Assembly (NCBI GenBank): GCA_011321845.1
Contig: DROQ01000036.1
Location: 1-44,064, forward strand
Length of the DNA stretch: 44,064 nucleotides
Origin: Planctomycetota bacterium
GTDB taxonomy: Bacteria > Planctomycetota > UBA1135 > GCA-002748355
Reading direction: 5' to 3'
The notes under the pieces are model-generated. The model ran no database searches. It had not been told where the DNA came from and saw only the letters and a program-made list of their open reading frames with translations. Below are positions 31,855-39,182 of the stretch, one piece after another (within the stretch, counting starts at the first letter, position 1; each line of letters begins with the position of its first letter). Both the position numbers and the translations under genes were made by a program.

Positions 31855-32566
31855 CCTCCAAAAGCTCCGCGACCAGGCGGGCCGCCTCGACTTCGGCCCC
31901 CCCGTCACCCACGTCTACAACCCCCTCGCCTATGCCTGGGGAGCCCACCGCCAATACGTCGAACGCTACGCCAGGCCCGGCATCCGCGCCCTCTGGCTCG
32001 GCATGAACCCCGGTCCCTTCGGCATGGCGCAGACGGGTGTCCCCTTTGGCGAGATCGAGGCCGTCCGCGGCTGGCTCCGCATCGAAGCCCCCATCCAAAA
32101 GCCCCCCCACGAACACCCCAAACGCCCCATCCTCGGCTTCGCCTGCGAACGCTCCGAAGTCAGCGGCCGCCGCCTCTGGGGCTGGGCCCGCGAGCGCTTC
32201 GGGACACCCATGGCCTTCTTCGAGCGCTTTTTCGTCTACAACTACTGCCCCTTGAGTTTCATGGAGGAAAGTGGACGCAACTTCACCCCCGACAAGCTCC
32301 CCGAGGAGGAGCGCGCCCCCCTCTTCGCCCTCTGCGACGAAGCCCTCCGCCAAACGGTCGCCGCGCTCAAGCCCACCCTCGTCCTCGGCGTCGGCACCTT
32401 CGCCGAGAAACGCGCCAGGGCCGCCCTCGGCGACAGCGTCCCCATCGCCCGCGTCCTCCACCCCAGCCCCGCCAGCCCCGCCGCCAACCGAGGCTGGGCC
32501 GCCGCCGCCGAAAAGACCCTTTTCGAGCTCAGGCTATTGGACCCGGACCAGGCCTCCTCCGTATGA
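31838..32566 (+). CDS. SMUG1-family uracil-DNA glycosylase
   Basis: This 242-residue protein has the SMUG1 (family 3 UDG) active-site motif GMNPGPFGMAQTGVPFGE (55-72, with Asn57) and the second motif HPSPASPAANRGW (208-220, with His208). Asn135 in VYNYCPLSF matches the uracil-recognition Asn, and SGRNFTPDKLP follows as in the family. SMUG1 removes uracil and oxidised pyrimidines from DNA. It is widespread in animals and patchy in bacteria. The start at 31838 lies in the second copy of the direct repeat. It sits between a secreted peptidase and a nitroreductase, which gives no functional clue. Confidence 0.93.
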   Translation: MKLLDSLQKLRDQAGRLDFGPPVTHVYNPLAYAWGAHRQYVERYARPGIRALWLGMNPGPFGMAQTGVPFGEIEAVRGWLRIEAPIQKPPHEHPKRPILGFACERSEVSGRRLWGWARERFGTPMAFFERFFVYNYCPLSFMEESGRNFTPDKLPEEERAPLFALCDEALRQTVAALKPTLVLGVGTFAEKRARAALGDSVPIARVLHPSPASPAANRGWAAAAEKTLFELRLLDPDQASSV

Positions 32567-32573
32567 TCCCCGC

Positions 32574-33209
32574 ATGAACGTAAAAGAAGCCATCCGCTCT
32601 CGCCGCTCCGTCAAGTGCTTCGATCCCGAGCATCGCCTCAGCGACGAGGAACTGCACGAACTCATCGAAGCCGGCATGCTGGCCCCCACCTCCTTCAACA
32701 TGCAGAACTTCCACTTCGTCTTCTGCACCGACAAGGAGGTCCAAGCCAAACTCCGCGCCGCCTCCTGGAACCAGGCCCAGGTCGAGGAGGCTTCGGTCAC
32801 CATCGTCCTCGCGGGCGACCTCAAGGCCTATGAAAACTCCGAGCGCTACCTCCGCAACGCCCCCGAGGACGTCCGGGACATGTTTGGCAAGATGATTCCC
32901 GAGTTCTACGGCAGCAACCCCACCCTCAACCGGGACGAAGCCTGTCGCTCCGTCTCCTTCGCCGCCGAAAACATGATGCTCCGCGCCAAGGAGATGGGCC
33001 TCGACTCCTGCCCCATGATCGGCTTCGACCCCGCCAAGGTCAGCGAGATCCTGGGCCTCGACGGGAATCACCCCCCCCTGCTCATGCTGACCATCGGCAA
33101 GGCCCTGAAACCCGCCCGCCCCCGCATGGGCCTCCTCTCCATCCAGGAGGTCGTCTCCGTCAACAAGTTCGGCAACCACCCCATCACCGGAGAACTCCCC
33201 GAGGACTGA
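32574..33209 (+). CDS. nitroreductase-family flavoprotein
   Basis: This 211-residue protein begins MNVKEAIRSRRSVKCFD, the FMN-binding Arg-rich start of nitroreductases, followed by LIEAGMLAPTSFNMQNFHFVF, where Ser and Asn contact FMN. The C-terminal half has AAENMMLRAKEMGLDSCPMIGFDPAKV, also typical (shown here in part). These NAD(P)H-dependent homodimers reduce nitro groups, quinones or act as dehydrogenases; the substrate is not readable. The start ATG is eight bases after the SMUG1 stop. A 111-base gap to the next gene holds a sigma-54 promoter. Confidence 0.9.
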   Translation: MNVKEAIRSRRSVKCFDPEHRLSDEELHELIEAGMLAPTSFNMQNFHFVFCTDKEVQAKLRAASWNQAQVEEASVTIVLAGDLKAYENSERYLRNAPEDVRDMFGKMIPEFYGSNPTLNRDEACRSVSFAAENMMLRAKEMGLDSCPMIGFDPAKVSEILGLDGNHPPLLMLTIGKALKPARPRMGLLSIQEVVSVNKFGNHPITGELPED

Positions 33210-33272
33210 GAAACCCTCCTCCATTCCTCCCCCGATCCGGGTGTGGGTTCTTGGTTCCAACATCCTTCGTCC

Positions 33273-33288
33273 TGGCACGAGCTTTGAT
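33273..33288 (+). promoter_or_regulatory. sigma-54 (-24/-12) promoter for the ferritin-like/kinase/activator operon
   Basis: TGGCACGAGCTTTGAT matches the sigma-54 consensus TGGCACG-N4-TTGCW except for A in place of C in the -12 element. The predicted start of transcription is near 33298, about 23 bases before the ATG at 33321. The third gene of this operon is a sigma-54 activator, so autoregulation is likely. No copy of the palindrome seen at 36766 was found upstream. Confidence 0.7.
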
Positions 33289-33320
33289 CTTCTCCTGCTG
33301 TTCCAACAAAGGAGACCAGA

Positions 33321-34139
33321 ATGAAAGCTTTATGGATCGGCACGATTTTGCTCACATCCTTCGCTGCTACGACAGGCCTCAGCCAGCAAGGCCCCGGACG
33401 TTGCCAGCAAAAGTGCAAAGCCCAGCAGAACTGCCCCAAAGCGACCCAAAGCCCTCAAAAGACGGATCGGTGCCGACAGGGACAGGGATGGAAGAGAAGA
33501 CGCGGACCCCGCGCGAGAACTCGAATGGGCGAGCGGGAAGGAAAATGCAGGAACCGAGGCACGGCCAAAAACCAAGACCCGCGTCGGAACCCAGGTCCTG
33601 GTTGGCGCAAGGGACCGGGTGGGAACCAAGGACCAGGTGGGGGCAGGGGACCGGGCGGGAACCGAGGACCAGGTGGGGGCAGGGGACCGGGCGGGAACCG
33701 AGGGAAGGCAGGACGGCCAGGCGCCCTCCGCTTCGCCCTCAAAGGCAGGAGGACCCAAAAGCCCGTCCCCACCGCCTACCTGGAGACCCTCCAAGCCGTC
33801 CTTGTCGAGGAGTACTACGCGAGGGATACTTATCGCCTCGCTTATAAAACCACTGGATCCCAAGTCTTTTCCAACCTGGCTCGGGCCGAGCAGCACCATA
33901 TCGAGGGAGTGGAAACCGCCATCCAATTCCTTGGAGGAACCCCCACCTCCAATCGCGTCAAGATTGCTGCTGGCCCCAAAGGGCTGCTTGCCGCGAAGCA
34001 AAGGTGCCGTAGCATTGAGAGAAACGTGATCCAAGCCTACGACAAACTCATCCGCACCAGCCCCGATCCCCGCCTGCTGCCGCTTCTGAAACGCATCCAG
34101 CAGGCCAATCACCGCCACCTCCGAGCCGTGGGAGGATGA
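33321..34139 (+). CDS. secreted ferritin-like protein with GPGG-repeat linker
   Basis: This protein has 272 residues with signal peptide MKALWIGTILLTSFAATTGLSQ; AAGGAG lies six bases before the ATG. A basic, Cys-containing segment (about 27-90) is followed by a low-complexity GPGGNRGPGGGR repeat (about 97-126). The C-terminal domain (about 148-272) is helical and resembles DUF2202 ferritin-like proteins: VLVEEYYARDTYRLAY, FSNLARAEQHHIEGVETAI and a last helix with NHRHLRAV, so Glu and ExxH-type ligands for a di-metal site are plausible. It is the likely periplasmic metal- or stress-linked partner of the kinase next to it, with which it overlaps by ATGA. The true metal and activity are unknown. 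Confidence 0.75.
   Translation: MKALWIGTILLTSFAATTGLSQQGPGRCQQKCKAQQNCPKATQSPQKTDRCRQGQGWKRRRGPRARTRMGEREGKCRNRGTAKNQDPRRNPGPGWRKGPGGNQGPGGGRGPGGNRGPGGGRGPGGNRGKAGRPGALRFALKGRRTQKPVPTAYLETLQAVLVEEYYARDTYRLAYKTTGSQVFSNLARAEQHHIEGVETAIQFLGGTPTSNRVKIAAGPKGLLAAKQRCRSIERNVIQAYDKLIRTSPDPRLLPLLKRIQQANHRHLRAVGG
33611..33700 (+). repeat. 36-bp tandem repeat coding for GPGG units
   Basis: A 36-base unit beginning GGGACCGGG(T/C)GGGAACC is repeated from 33611 and 33647 with a partial third copy from 33683, nearly identical. It encodes a 12-residue block of glycine, proline, asparagine and arginine. The reading frame stays open, so the repeat is coding and copy number may vary by slippage. Confidence 0.85.
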
Positions 34140-35413
34140 AACCCTCCCTTCGAAGCTCACTCCTGATCGGGATCCTCGCGACCTTGGGGATCCTCTTTTG
34201 GCAGAGCTTAGAAGTGAGGAGCAGCAACCGAGAGCACATCCAAGAACACCAGAGGTATGGAGAAGCCCTCCTCCACTCCTTCGAAGGGGTTGTCCTACGG
34301 GAATGCAGGAGGGGACTCTATGTCCCAAAACAACTTCGATCCGTCTTCGACCAAACCAGGAAGCGATTCGCCCTCCGATGGGTGGCACTTCGGGGTCCCG
34401 ATAACCAGGTCATCCTCTCCTCCGGGCACCAACCCAACCCTCCCACCCAAAGCTTGTTTCGGAGCCCCTTCGAGCCCTTGGTCCCCCGACACAAGGGCTT
34501 GGGTCCACCCTTCGGAGCGGGGCCCTTCGCGGGTGGAGCGAGGCGGTTCGCAGGCGAGAAAAAACTTCCCCCCGGCCCTCTCTACCTCGAAATCGCCCTC
34601 CCCCAAGAAGAACTCACTGCCAAGCTCGAACAGGACCGGCGACGTGCCCTCCTCACCAGCATCGCCCTGATCTCCGCTCTGATCCTCCTTCTTTTCCTCT
34701 TCCACGCACGCCTTCGATCCCTTTCACTCCAGACGGAGTTGCAAGCCAAGGAGGAGAAAATGAAGGGCCTCGAGTATCTGGGCAGACTCGGCGCCGGCCT
34801 TGTGCATGAAACCAAAAACCCCCTGGCCGCCATTCGGGGTCTCGCCGAGCGCAGTCTTTCCAAGAACCCCAAGGACCCCGAACTCAAGCAGAGCGCCCGA
34901 ATGATCATGGAAGAAGCGGACCGGACCGTTGCCCGCTTGGACGAATTCCTTCTCCTGAGCCGCCCTGCAGAGGTTCAAAGATCCAAGTTCTCCCTGGATT
35001 CCCTTTTCGGAGAGATCCAAACCCTCCTGGAACCAGATCTCGAGAACAAAAGGATCCAGCTAGAGCTCGGCTGCTCGGGGACCCAGATCGAAGGAGATCG
35101 CGAACAGCTCCGACGGCTCTTCATCAACCTCCTCCTCAACGCCATCCAAAACCTTCCTCCCCAGGGCCGCATCCGGGTTTCCTGTAAATCAAGCTCCCGC
35201 GGCCTCTCGATCTCCGTCTCCGACAATGGTCCGGGGATCCCTCCCGAAGACCTGCCCCTCCTCTTCGAGCCCTACTTCAGCCGAAGAGAGGGCGGCACGG
35301 GCCTTGGCCTATCCATCGCCCAGAGGATCGCCAAAGATCATGGTTTTTTCCTGGAAGCGAAGAACCTGGAACCCCAAGGAGCCCAGTTTACTCTGAGGAT
35401 CCCCCGCTCATGA
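34136..35413 (+). CDS. membrane sensor histidine kinase, NtrB/ZraS-like
   Basis: This protein has 425 residues. A first membrane helix (8-23) and a second (172-190) bracket a periplasmic sensor region (24-171) with no recognised domain. The H-box LGAGLVHETKNPLAAIRGLAE places phospho-acceptor His224; the N-box is Asn335 (INLLLNAIQNL), G1 is DNGPG (363-367) and G2 is GTGLGLS (387-393). The HETKNPLAAI form is typical of kinases paired with NtrC-type activators. The start overlaps the ferritin-like gene by ATGA and the stop overlaps the activator by ATGA, giving three coupled genes. The stimulus is inferred to involve the envelope, perhaps metal or redox, from the neighbours. Confidence 0.92.
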   Translation: MKPSLRSSLLIGILATLGILFWQSLEVRSSNREHIQEHQRYGEALLHSFEGVVLRECRRGLYVPKQLRSVFDQTRKRFALRWVALRGPDNQVILSSGHQPNPPTQSLFRSPFEPLVPRHKGLGPPFGAGPFAGGARRFAGEKKLPPGPLYLEIALPQEELTAKLEQDRRRALLTSIALISALILLLFLFHARLRSLSLQTELQAKEEKMKGLEYLGRLGAGLVHETKNPLAAIRGLAERSLSKNPKDPELKQSARMIMEEADRTVARLDEFLLLSRPAEVQRSKFSLDSLFGEIQTLLEPDLENKRIQLELGCSGTQIEGDREQLRRLFINLLLNAIQNLPPQGRIRVSCKSSSRGLSISVSDNGPGIPPEDLPLLFEPYFSRREGGTGLGLSIAQRIAKDHGFFLEAKNLEPQGAQFTLRIPRS

Positions 35414-36744
35414 AACAGCCGCGCCCGCACATCTTGATTGTCGAAGACAACCCCGCGCACCGGGAGATGCTCCGCAAGGTCCTGGGCGACCTGGACCTCG
35501 ATGTAGACTGCCGGGAGAACGGCAAGGAAGCGCTCGCCTACCTCCAAGACAAGCAACCTTCCCTGATTTTTCTGGACATGAAGATGCCGGTCCTCGATGG
35601 CCTCGCCACCCTCGAGGAAATGAAGAAGCACGGAATCCAGATCCCAACCGTGGCGATGACGGCCTTCTCGGATTTGGATGACGCCGTCCAAGCGATGAAG
35701 CTGGGAGCCGTGGACTACTTGAGGAAACCGACGGCTCTGAACACCCTCCATTCCCTCATCGAGACCTATACCCAAATCGATCTGCAGCCTGAGGAAACAA
35801 GGGACCTTGGCATCCCGCCGGGCTACCAATTCTCCTCCCCTCTCATGCTCCAAGTCTTGGGGGAACTCAAGCGCATTGCACAGAGCGAAGTTTCCGTGCT
35901 CCTCCATGGCGAAACCGGGACCGGCAAGGAAGTCCTCGCCGAACTTCTTCACCATTGGAGCCCAAGAGCCTCAGGGCCCCTGGTCCCGGTCAACATTGCG
36001 GCCATTCCCGAAACCCTGCTCGAGAGCGAGTTGTTCGGGCACGCGCGAGGCGCTTTTACGGGTGCGGACCGGGAACGCAGGGGAAGAGTGGAGGAAGCCG
36101 ATGGAGGAAGCCTCTTTCTCGACGAAATCGGAGAGCTGGCCCTTGCCCTCCAACCAAAACTCCTCAGGGTCCTCCAAACCAAGTCCTTCTCCCGTCTGGG
36201 AGAAGGCAAGGTTCGCAGCTCCAACTTCCGCCTCGTCTCCGCCACCCACCGGGACCTTGAAGAAGGAATCCGCGAAGGATGGTTTCGCCAGGACCTCTAC
36301 TACCGGATCGCGGTGATCACTGTGGAGATCCCTCCGCTCCGCGAGAGAAAGGAGGACATCCTCGCCCTGGCCCAAAAGTTCCTGGACCGCGGAAGCGAAG
36401 GGCGTAAGAGACTGTCCACCGAAGCGGAGGAATTGGTCCTTCGATATTCCTGGCCCGGAAATATCCGGGAACTGCAGAATACCATGACGCGGGCCTTCAT
36501 CCTCGCTCCCGGGGAGGTCATTCTTCCGGATAGCCTTCCCCCCACCCTCACGAAGGACCCGCCCAGCTCCCCCTCAGAGGACGGAGGTACCATCCTCCCC
36601 CTCGCGGAGTTGGAAAAACAAGCCATCCTCAATGCCCTCGCCAAGACCAAGGGGAACCGCTCCGAGGCGGCTCGCTTGCTGGGAATCAGCCGCCGAAGCC
36701 TCCTCTACCGCCTCAAGGACCTGCGCAACGAAGGGCTCCTCTAA
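35410..36744 (+). CDS. sigma-54-dependent response regulator, NtrC/ZraR family
   Basis: This 444-residue protein has three domains. The receiver (1-120) has Asp13, phospho-acceptor Asp56, Thr84 and Lys106. The AAA+ domain (about 138-370) has Walker A GETGTGKE (167-174), the sigma-54 contact loop GAFTGA (214-219), Walker B GGSLFLDE (232-239) and the arginine-finger region FRQDLYYRI. The Fis-type DNA-binding domain ends the protein (GNRSEAARLLGISRRSLLYRL). It should activate sigma-54 promoters when phosphorylated by the overlapping kinase. Two such promoters lie in this neighbourhood, at 33273 and 36868. Confidence 0.95.
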   Translation: MKQPRPHILIVEDNPAHREMLRKVLGDLDLDVDCRENGKEALAYLQDKQPSLIFLDMKMPVLDGLATLEEMKKHGIQIPTVAMTAFSDLDDAVQAMKLGAVDYLRKPTALNTLHSLIETYTQIDLQPEETRDLGIPPGYQFSSPLMLQVLGELKRIAQSEVSVLLHGETGTGKEVLAELLHHWSPRASGPLVPVNIAAIPETLLESELFGHARGAFTGADRERRGRVEEADGGSLFLDEIGELALALQPKLLRVLQTKSFSRLGEGKVRSSNFRLVSATHRDLEEGIREGWFRQDLYYRIAVITVEIPPLRERKEDILALAQKFLDRGSEGRKRLSTEAEELVLRYSWPGNIRELQNTMTRAFILAPGEVILPDSLPPTLTKDPPSSPSEDGGTILPLAELEKQAILNALAKTKGNRSEAARLLGISRRSLLYRLKDLRNEGLL

Positions 36745-36765
36745 CCCAACAGGGGTTTCTCCGCC

Positions 36766-36806
36766 CCCCTGCGCAAACTTTGCGCAGGGGAACCCATTCT
36801 TGCGCA
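36766..36806. promoter_or_regulatory. palindrome with TTGCGCA repeats: candidate activator binding site
   Basis: CCCCTGCGCAA (36766-36776) and TTGCGCAGGGG (36780-36790) are perfect 11-base arms around ACT. A third TTGCGCAGG starts at 36800. The centre is about 105 bases upstream of the -12 element at 36881, a normal distance for an enhancer bound by an NtrC-type activator. As RNA it would form a strong hairpin after the activator gene, with weaker outer arms GGGTT (36753-36757) and AACCC (36791-36795), but no U-run follows. Both roles are possible. Confidence 0.5.
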
Positions 36807-36867
36807 GGCGGCTCATCCGGGATCTCCCACCGGGCCCCACTCAAAGGAGTTGAGAGAGAATCCTCTT

Positions 36868-36883
36868 TGGCACAGGCCTTGCT
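36868..36883 (+). promoter_or_regulatory. sigma-54 (-24/-12) promoter for the DUF2202 gene
   Basis: TGGCACAGGCCTTGCT fits TGGCACR-N4-TTGCW completely: GG at -24, GC at -12, ten bases between. The start of transcription should be near 36893, giving a 36-base leader to the ATG at 36929. The upstream palindrome and the sigma-54 activator gene immediately to the left support use by that regulator. Confidence 0.85.
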
Positions 36884-36928
36884 CCAACTCATCCATCTCA
36901 ACAACAAAACCAAAGCAAGGAGATCCAA

Positions 36929-37594
36929 ATGCAAAACAAGACGAAAACCATTGCCACTCTCGCCTCCGCCCTGTTCCTGGGCATCTCTCTTCCGGCTCAG
37001 AGAGGAGGAAACAAAAAGCTCCTGACCTACATCAACTCCCTCCCCAAACAAACTGTGGACGCCAAAGAGAAGGCGGAACTGATCAAGATGCGCCAAGAGG
37101 AAAAGTTGGCCCGAGACGTCTACCAAGCCCTCTACCAAAAGTGGAAGATCACCGCCTTCACGAACATCGCCAAGTCGGAGCAAAACCACATGAACCTCGT
37201 CAAGCTCATGTTGGACCGCTATGCGATCAAGGACCCCTTGACCTCGGATAAGATCGGAGTCTTCCCCGATCCGACCTTCACCCACCTTTTTCAGGTTTTG
37301 GTCCTCGCGGGATACCAATCCCCTGTCATGGCGGAGCTTGTAGGAGCCTTCATCGAGGACTTGGACATCTATGATCTCGACCTCGCCATGGCTCGCACCG
37401 ACAACCGAGACATCAACACGGTCTGGCAAAACCTGCAGCGTGGTTCCCGGAATCACATGAGGGCTTTTTACGGCTTGCTCAAAGCCCAGAACATCCTCTA
37501 TCCGGGAATCGTCCTTCCCTTGTCCCGGATCCTTTCCATCATCAACACTCCCCGCGAGACCAAGCCGGTGGATGAAAATGGAAAGGCGCTCTAA
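36929..37594 (+). CDS. secreted DUF2202 ferritin-like protein
   Basis: This protein has 221 residues with a signal peptide (about 1-23, ending LPAQ). AAGGAG lies six bases before the ATG. The mature protein has the DUF2202 four-helix pattern: MRQEEKLARDVYQALYQKW, FTNIAKSEQNHMNLVKLML, IEDLDIYDLDLAMAR and NLQRGSRNHMRAFYGLL. The Glu and ExxH/NHM residues on each helix pair match di-metal-binding ferritin-like proteins. Its function in any organism is not established to my knowledge; the fold suggests metal handling or oxidant protection in the periplasm. It is a distant relative of the secreted protein at 33321, and both are behind sigma-54-type promoters. Confidence 0.88.
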   Translation: MQNKTKTIATLASALFLGISLPAQRGGNKKLLTYINSLPKQTVDAKEKAELIKMRQEEKLARDVYQALYQKWKITAFTNIAKSEQNHMNLVKLMLDRYAIKDPLTSDKIGVFPDPTFTHLFQVLVLAGYQSPVMAELVGAFIEDLDIYDLDLAMARTDNRDINTVWQNLQRGSRNHMRAFYGLLKAQNILYPGIVLPLSRILSIINTPRETKPVDENGKAL

Positions 37595-37629
37595 CCCTGA
37601 TCGATACGGTGTTTCGTCTTAAAGCGATT

Positions 37630-37697
37630 CCCATGCAATACGCCTTACTACCCATGCGATCTTTCACCGCAAGCAATTCGCCGCAGGAGGCAATTCG
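37630..37697 (+). other. paired short direct repeats upstream of the octaheme cytochrome
   Basis: CCCATGC occurs at 37630 and 37651, exactly 21 bases apart (two helical turns), each followed by (A/G)AT. GCAATTCG occurs at 37673 and 37690, 17 bases apart. Both pairs sit in the 180-base gap before the cytochrome gene, where its promoter must be, and could be regulator sites. No sigma-54 element was found in this gap. Confidence 0.3.
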
Positions 37698-37776
37698 ACC
37701 TGTGCATCCGGGCTGAATTCCACCGAGGATGCATCCAGTCCTTTTTTCACCTCGGACCTTCGAAACAGGAGAAATC

Positions 37777-39024
37777 GTGAAACCCTTATATGCCCTAGCG
37801 GGGATCCTCTTCTGCATCCCCTATTCCTCCCTAAGCGCGCAGGAATGTGTCGAGTGCCACCGCAAGGTTACTCCTGGAATTGTGCGTGACTGGGAGCAGA
37901 GCAAGCACAGCAAGGACACGGAGTGCTACAAATGCCACGGCATCCGCCACAAGAGCGAAAAGGACGTGGACAAGGTGCTCACTGTGACGGCCGACACTTG
38001 CGCCAACTGCCACGAGAAACAAGTCCGCCAGTTCAAGAAGAGCAAGCACGCCTTCGCCTGGGGGACCATGAAAGCCATGCCCACCACACACTGGAAGCCC
38101 ATGGAACTCATCGATGGGATGAAGGGCTGCGGAGGTTGCCACAAGATCGGACTCAAATCCGAGGAAGAGATCAAACGCCTCAAAAAGGCCGGAAGCGGCT
38201 TTGGCTATGCCTCCTGTGACGCCTGCCACACGCGCCACACCTTCTCAGTCAAGGAGGCGCGGCAACCCGAGGCCTGCTCCACCTGCCACATGGGCTTCGA
38301 CCACCCGCAGTGGGAAATGTGGAAGACCTCCAAGCACGGCGTCCGCTACCAGCTCAAGCGACTCGGGAAACTCCCCAAGGATTCCATCGCTCCCACCTGC
38401 CAGACCTGCCACATGCCCAAGAAGAACCATGACATCCACACCGCTTGGGGCTTCCTCGCGGTCCGGACCAATGGTCTCGCCCCCTACCCGGGAGAGAGCA
38501 AAGAGTGGTGGGCCGACCGCGTCACCATGCTCAAGGGCTTGGGAGTGCTTACCCCAGAGGGTAAACCGACCCCCCGCCTCGATGTGGTGGCCAAAGCCCA
38601 AGTGGCGCGCCTCAGCGCCAAGGAATGGGACCAGGAACGGGCAAAGATGCTCAAAGTCTGCACCCAATGCCACTCGAGCCACTTCGCCAAGAGCGAACTC
38701 GCGAAGGGGGATCAAATGATCCGCCAGGTGGACAAACTCATGGCCAAAGCCATCAAAGTGGTCGCCGGCCTGTACAAGGATGGGATCCTCAAAAAGCCCG
38801 AAACGTATGCCTTCGCCTATCCCGACCTGCTGACCTTCCATGACGCCCCGACGCCCATCGAGATGCGGCTCTTTACCATGCATCTCAAACATCGCATGCG
38901 CGCCTTCCAGGGAACCTTCCACAACAATCCCGACTACGCCCTCTGGTATGGATGGAATGAGATGGTCCAGGACCTGAGAGAGATCCAGGAGATGGCCAGG
39001 CAGATGCGAAAGGAGAAACAGTAG
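37777..39024 (+). CDS. secreted octaheme cytochrome c, hydroxylamine oxidoreductase (HAO) family
   Basis: This 415-residue protein starts at a GTG at 37777 (AGGAGAAATC just upstream), giving signal peptide MKPLYALAGILFCIPYSSLS. Eight CxxCH heme motifs lie at 24-28, 50-54, 75-79, 118-122, 147-151, 167-171, 208-212 and 295-299. The long gap before the eighth and the tail MHLKHRMRAFQGTFHNNPDY, then ALWYGW, match HAO-family octaheme cytochromes. Family members oxidise hydroxylamine or hydrazine, or in the epsilon group reduce nitrite or hydroxylamine. Which applies depends on the cross-linking Tyr near the active heme, which I cannot assign by eye; Tyr387 and Tyr391 are candidates. No NrfH/NapC-like partner is adjacent. 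Confidence 0.88.
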   Translation: MKPLYALAGILFCIPYSSLSAQECVECHRKVTPGIVRDWEQSKHSKDTECYKCHGIRHKSEKDVDKVLTVTADTCANCHEKQVRQFKKSKHAFAWGTMKAMPTTHWKPMELIDGMKGCGGCHKIGLKSEEEIKRLKKAGSGFGYASCDACHTRHTFSVKEARQPEACSTCHMGFDHPQWEMWKTSKHGVRYQLKRLGKLPKDSIAPTCQTCHMPKKNHDIHTAWGFLAVRTNGLAPYPGESKEWWADRVTMLKGLGVLTPEGKPTPRLDVVAKAQVARLSAKEWDQERAKMLKVCTQCHSSHFAKSELAKGDQMIRQVDKLMAKAIKVVAGLYKDGILKKPETYAFAYPDLLTFHDAPTPIEMRLFTMHLKHRMRAFQGTFHNNPDYALWYGWNEMVQDLREIQEMARQMRKEKQ

Positions 39025-39056
39025 CGCTTCTAATCGAGACGGAAGAACCGAAAAAG

Positions 39057-39104
39057 AAGGAGGGATGGTTCCAGGGCAAAAGGAACCATCCCTCCTTTCT
39101 TGAT
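39057..39104. terminator. strong terminator hairpin between convergent genes
   Basis: AAGGAGGGATGGTTCC (39057-39072) pairs perfectly over 16 bases with GGAACCATCCCTCCTT (39082-39097) around a nine-base loop. The 3' side continues CTTG on the plus strand, and the 5' side is preceded by A-rich sequence (GAAAAAG), which is a U-run on the minus strand. It probably ends both the cytochrome transcript and the convergent secreted-protein transcript. Confidence 0.75.
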
Positions 39105-39182
39105 CCTTCCTTTCTTGATCGGGACCAGGAAGATTCCAGGTCCCCCTCGAAAAAGGAAAGCGCTCCGACTGGGAACCCGGTC

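Noticed and set aside
33611-33700. 36-bp repeat period suggesting a CRISPR array
   Set aside because: The units abut with no spacers and code in frame for a Gly/Pro linker.
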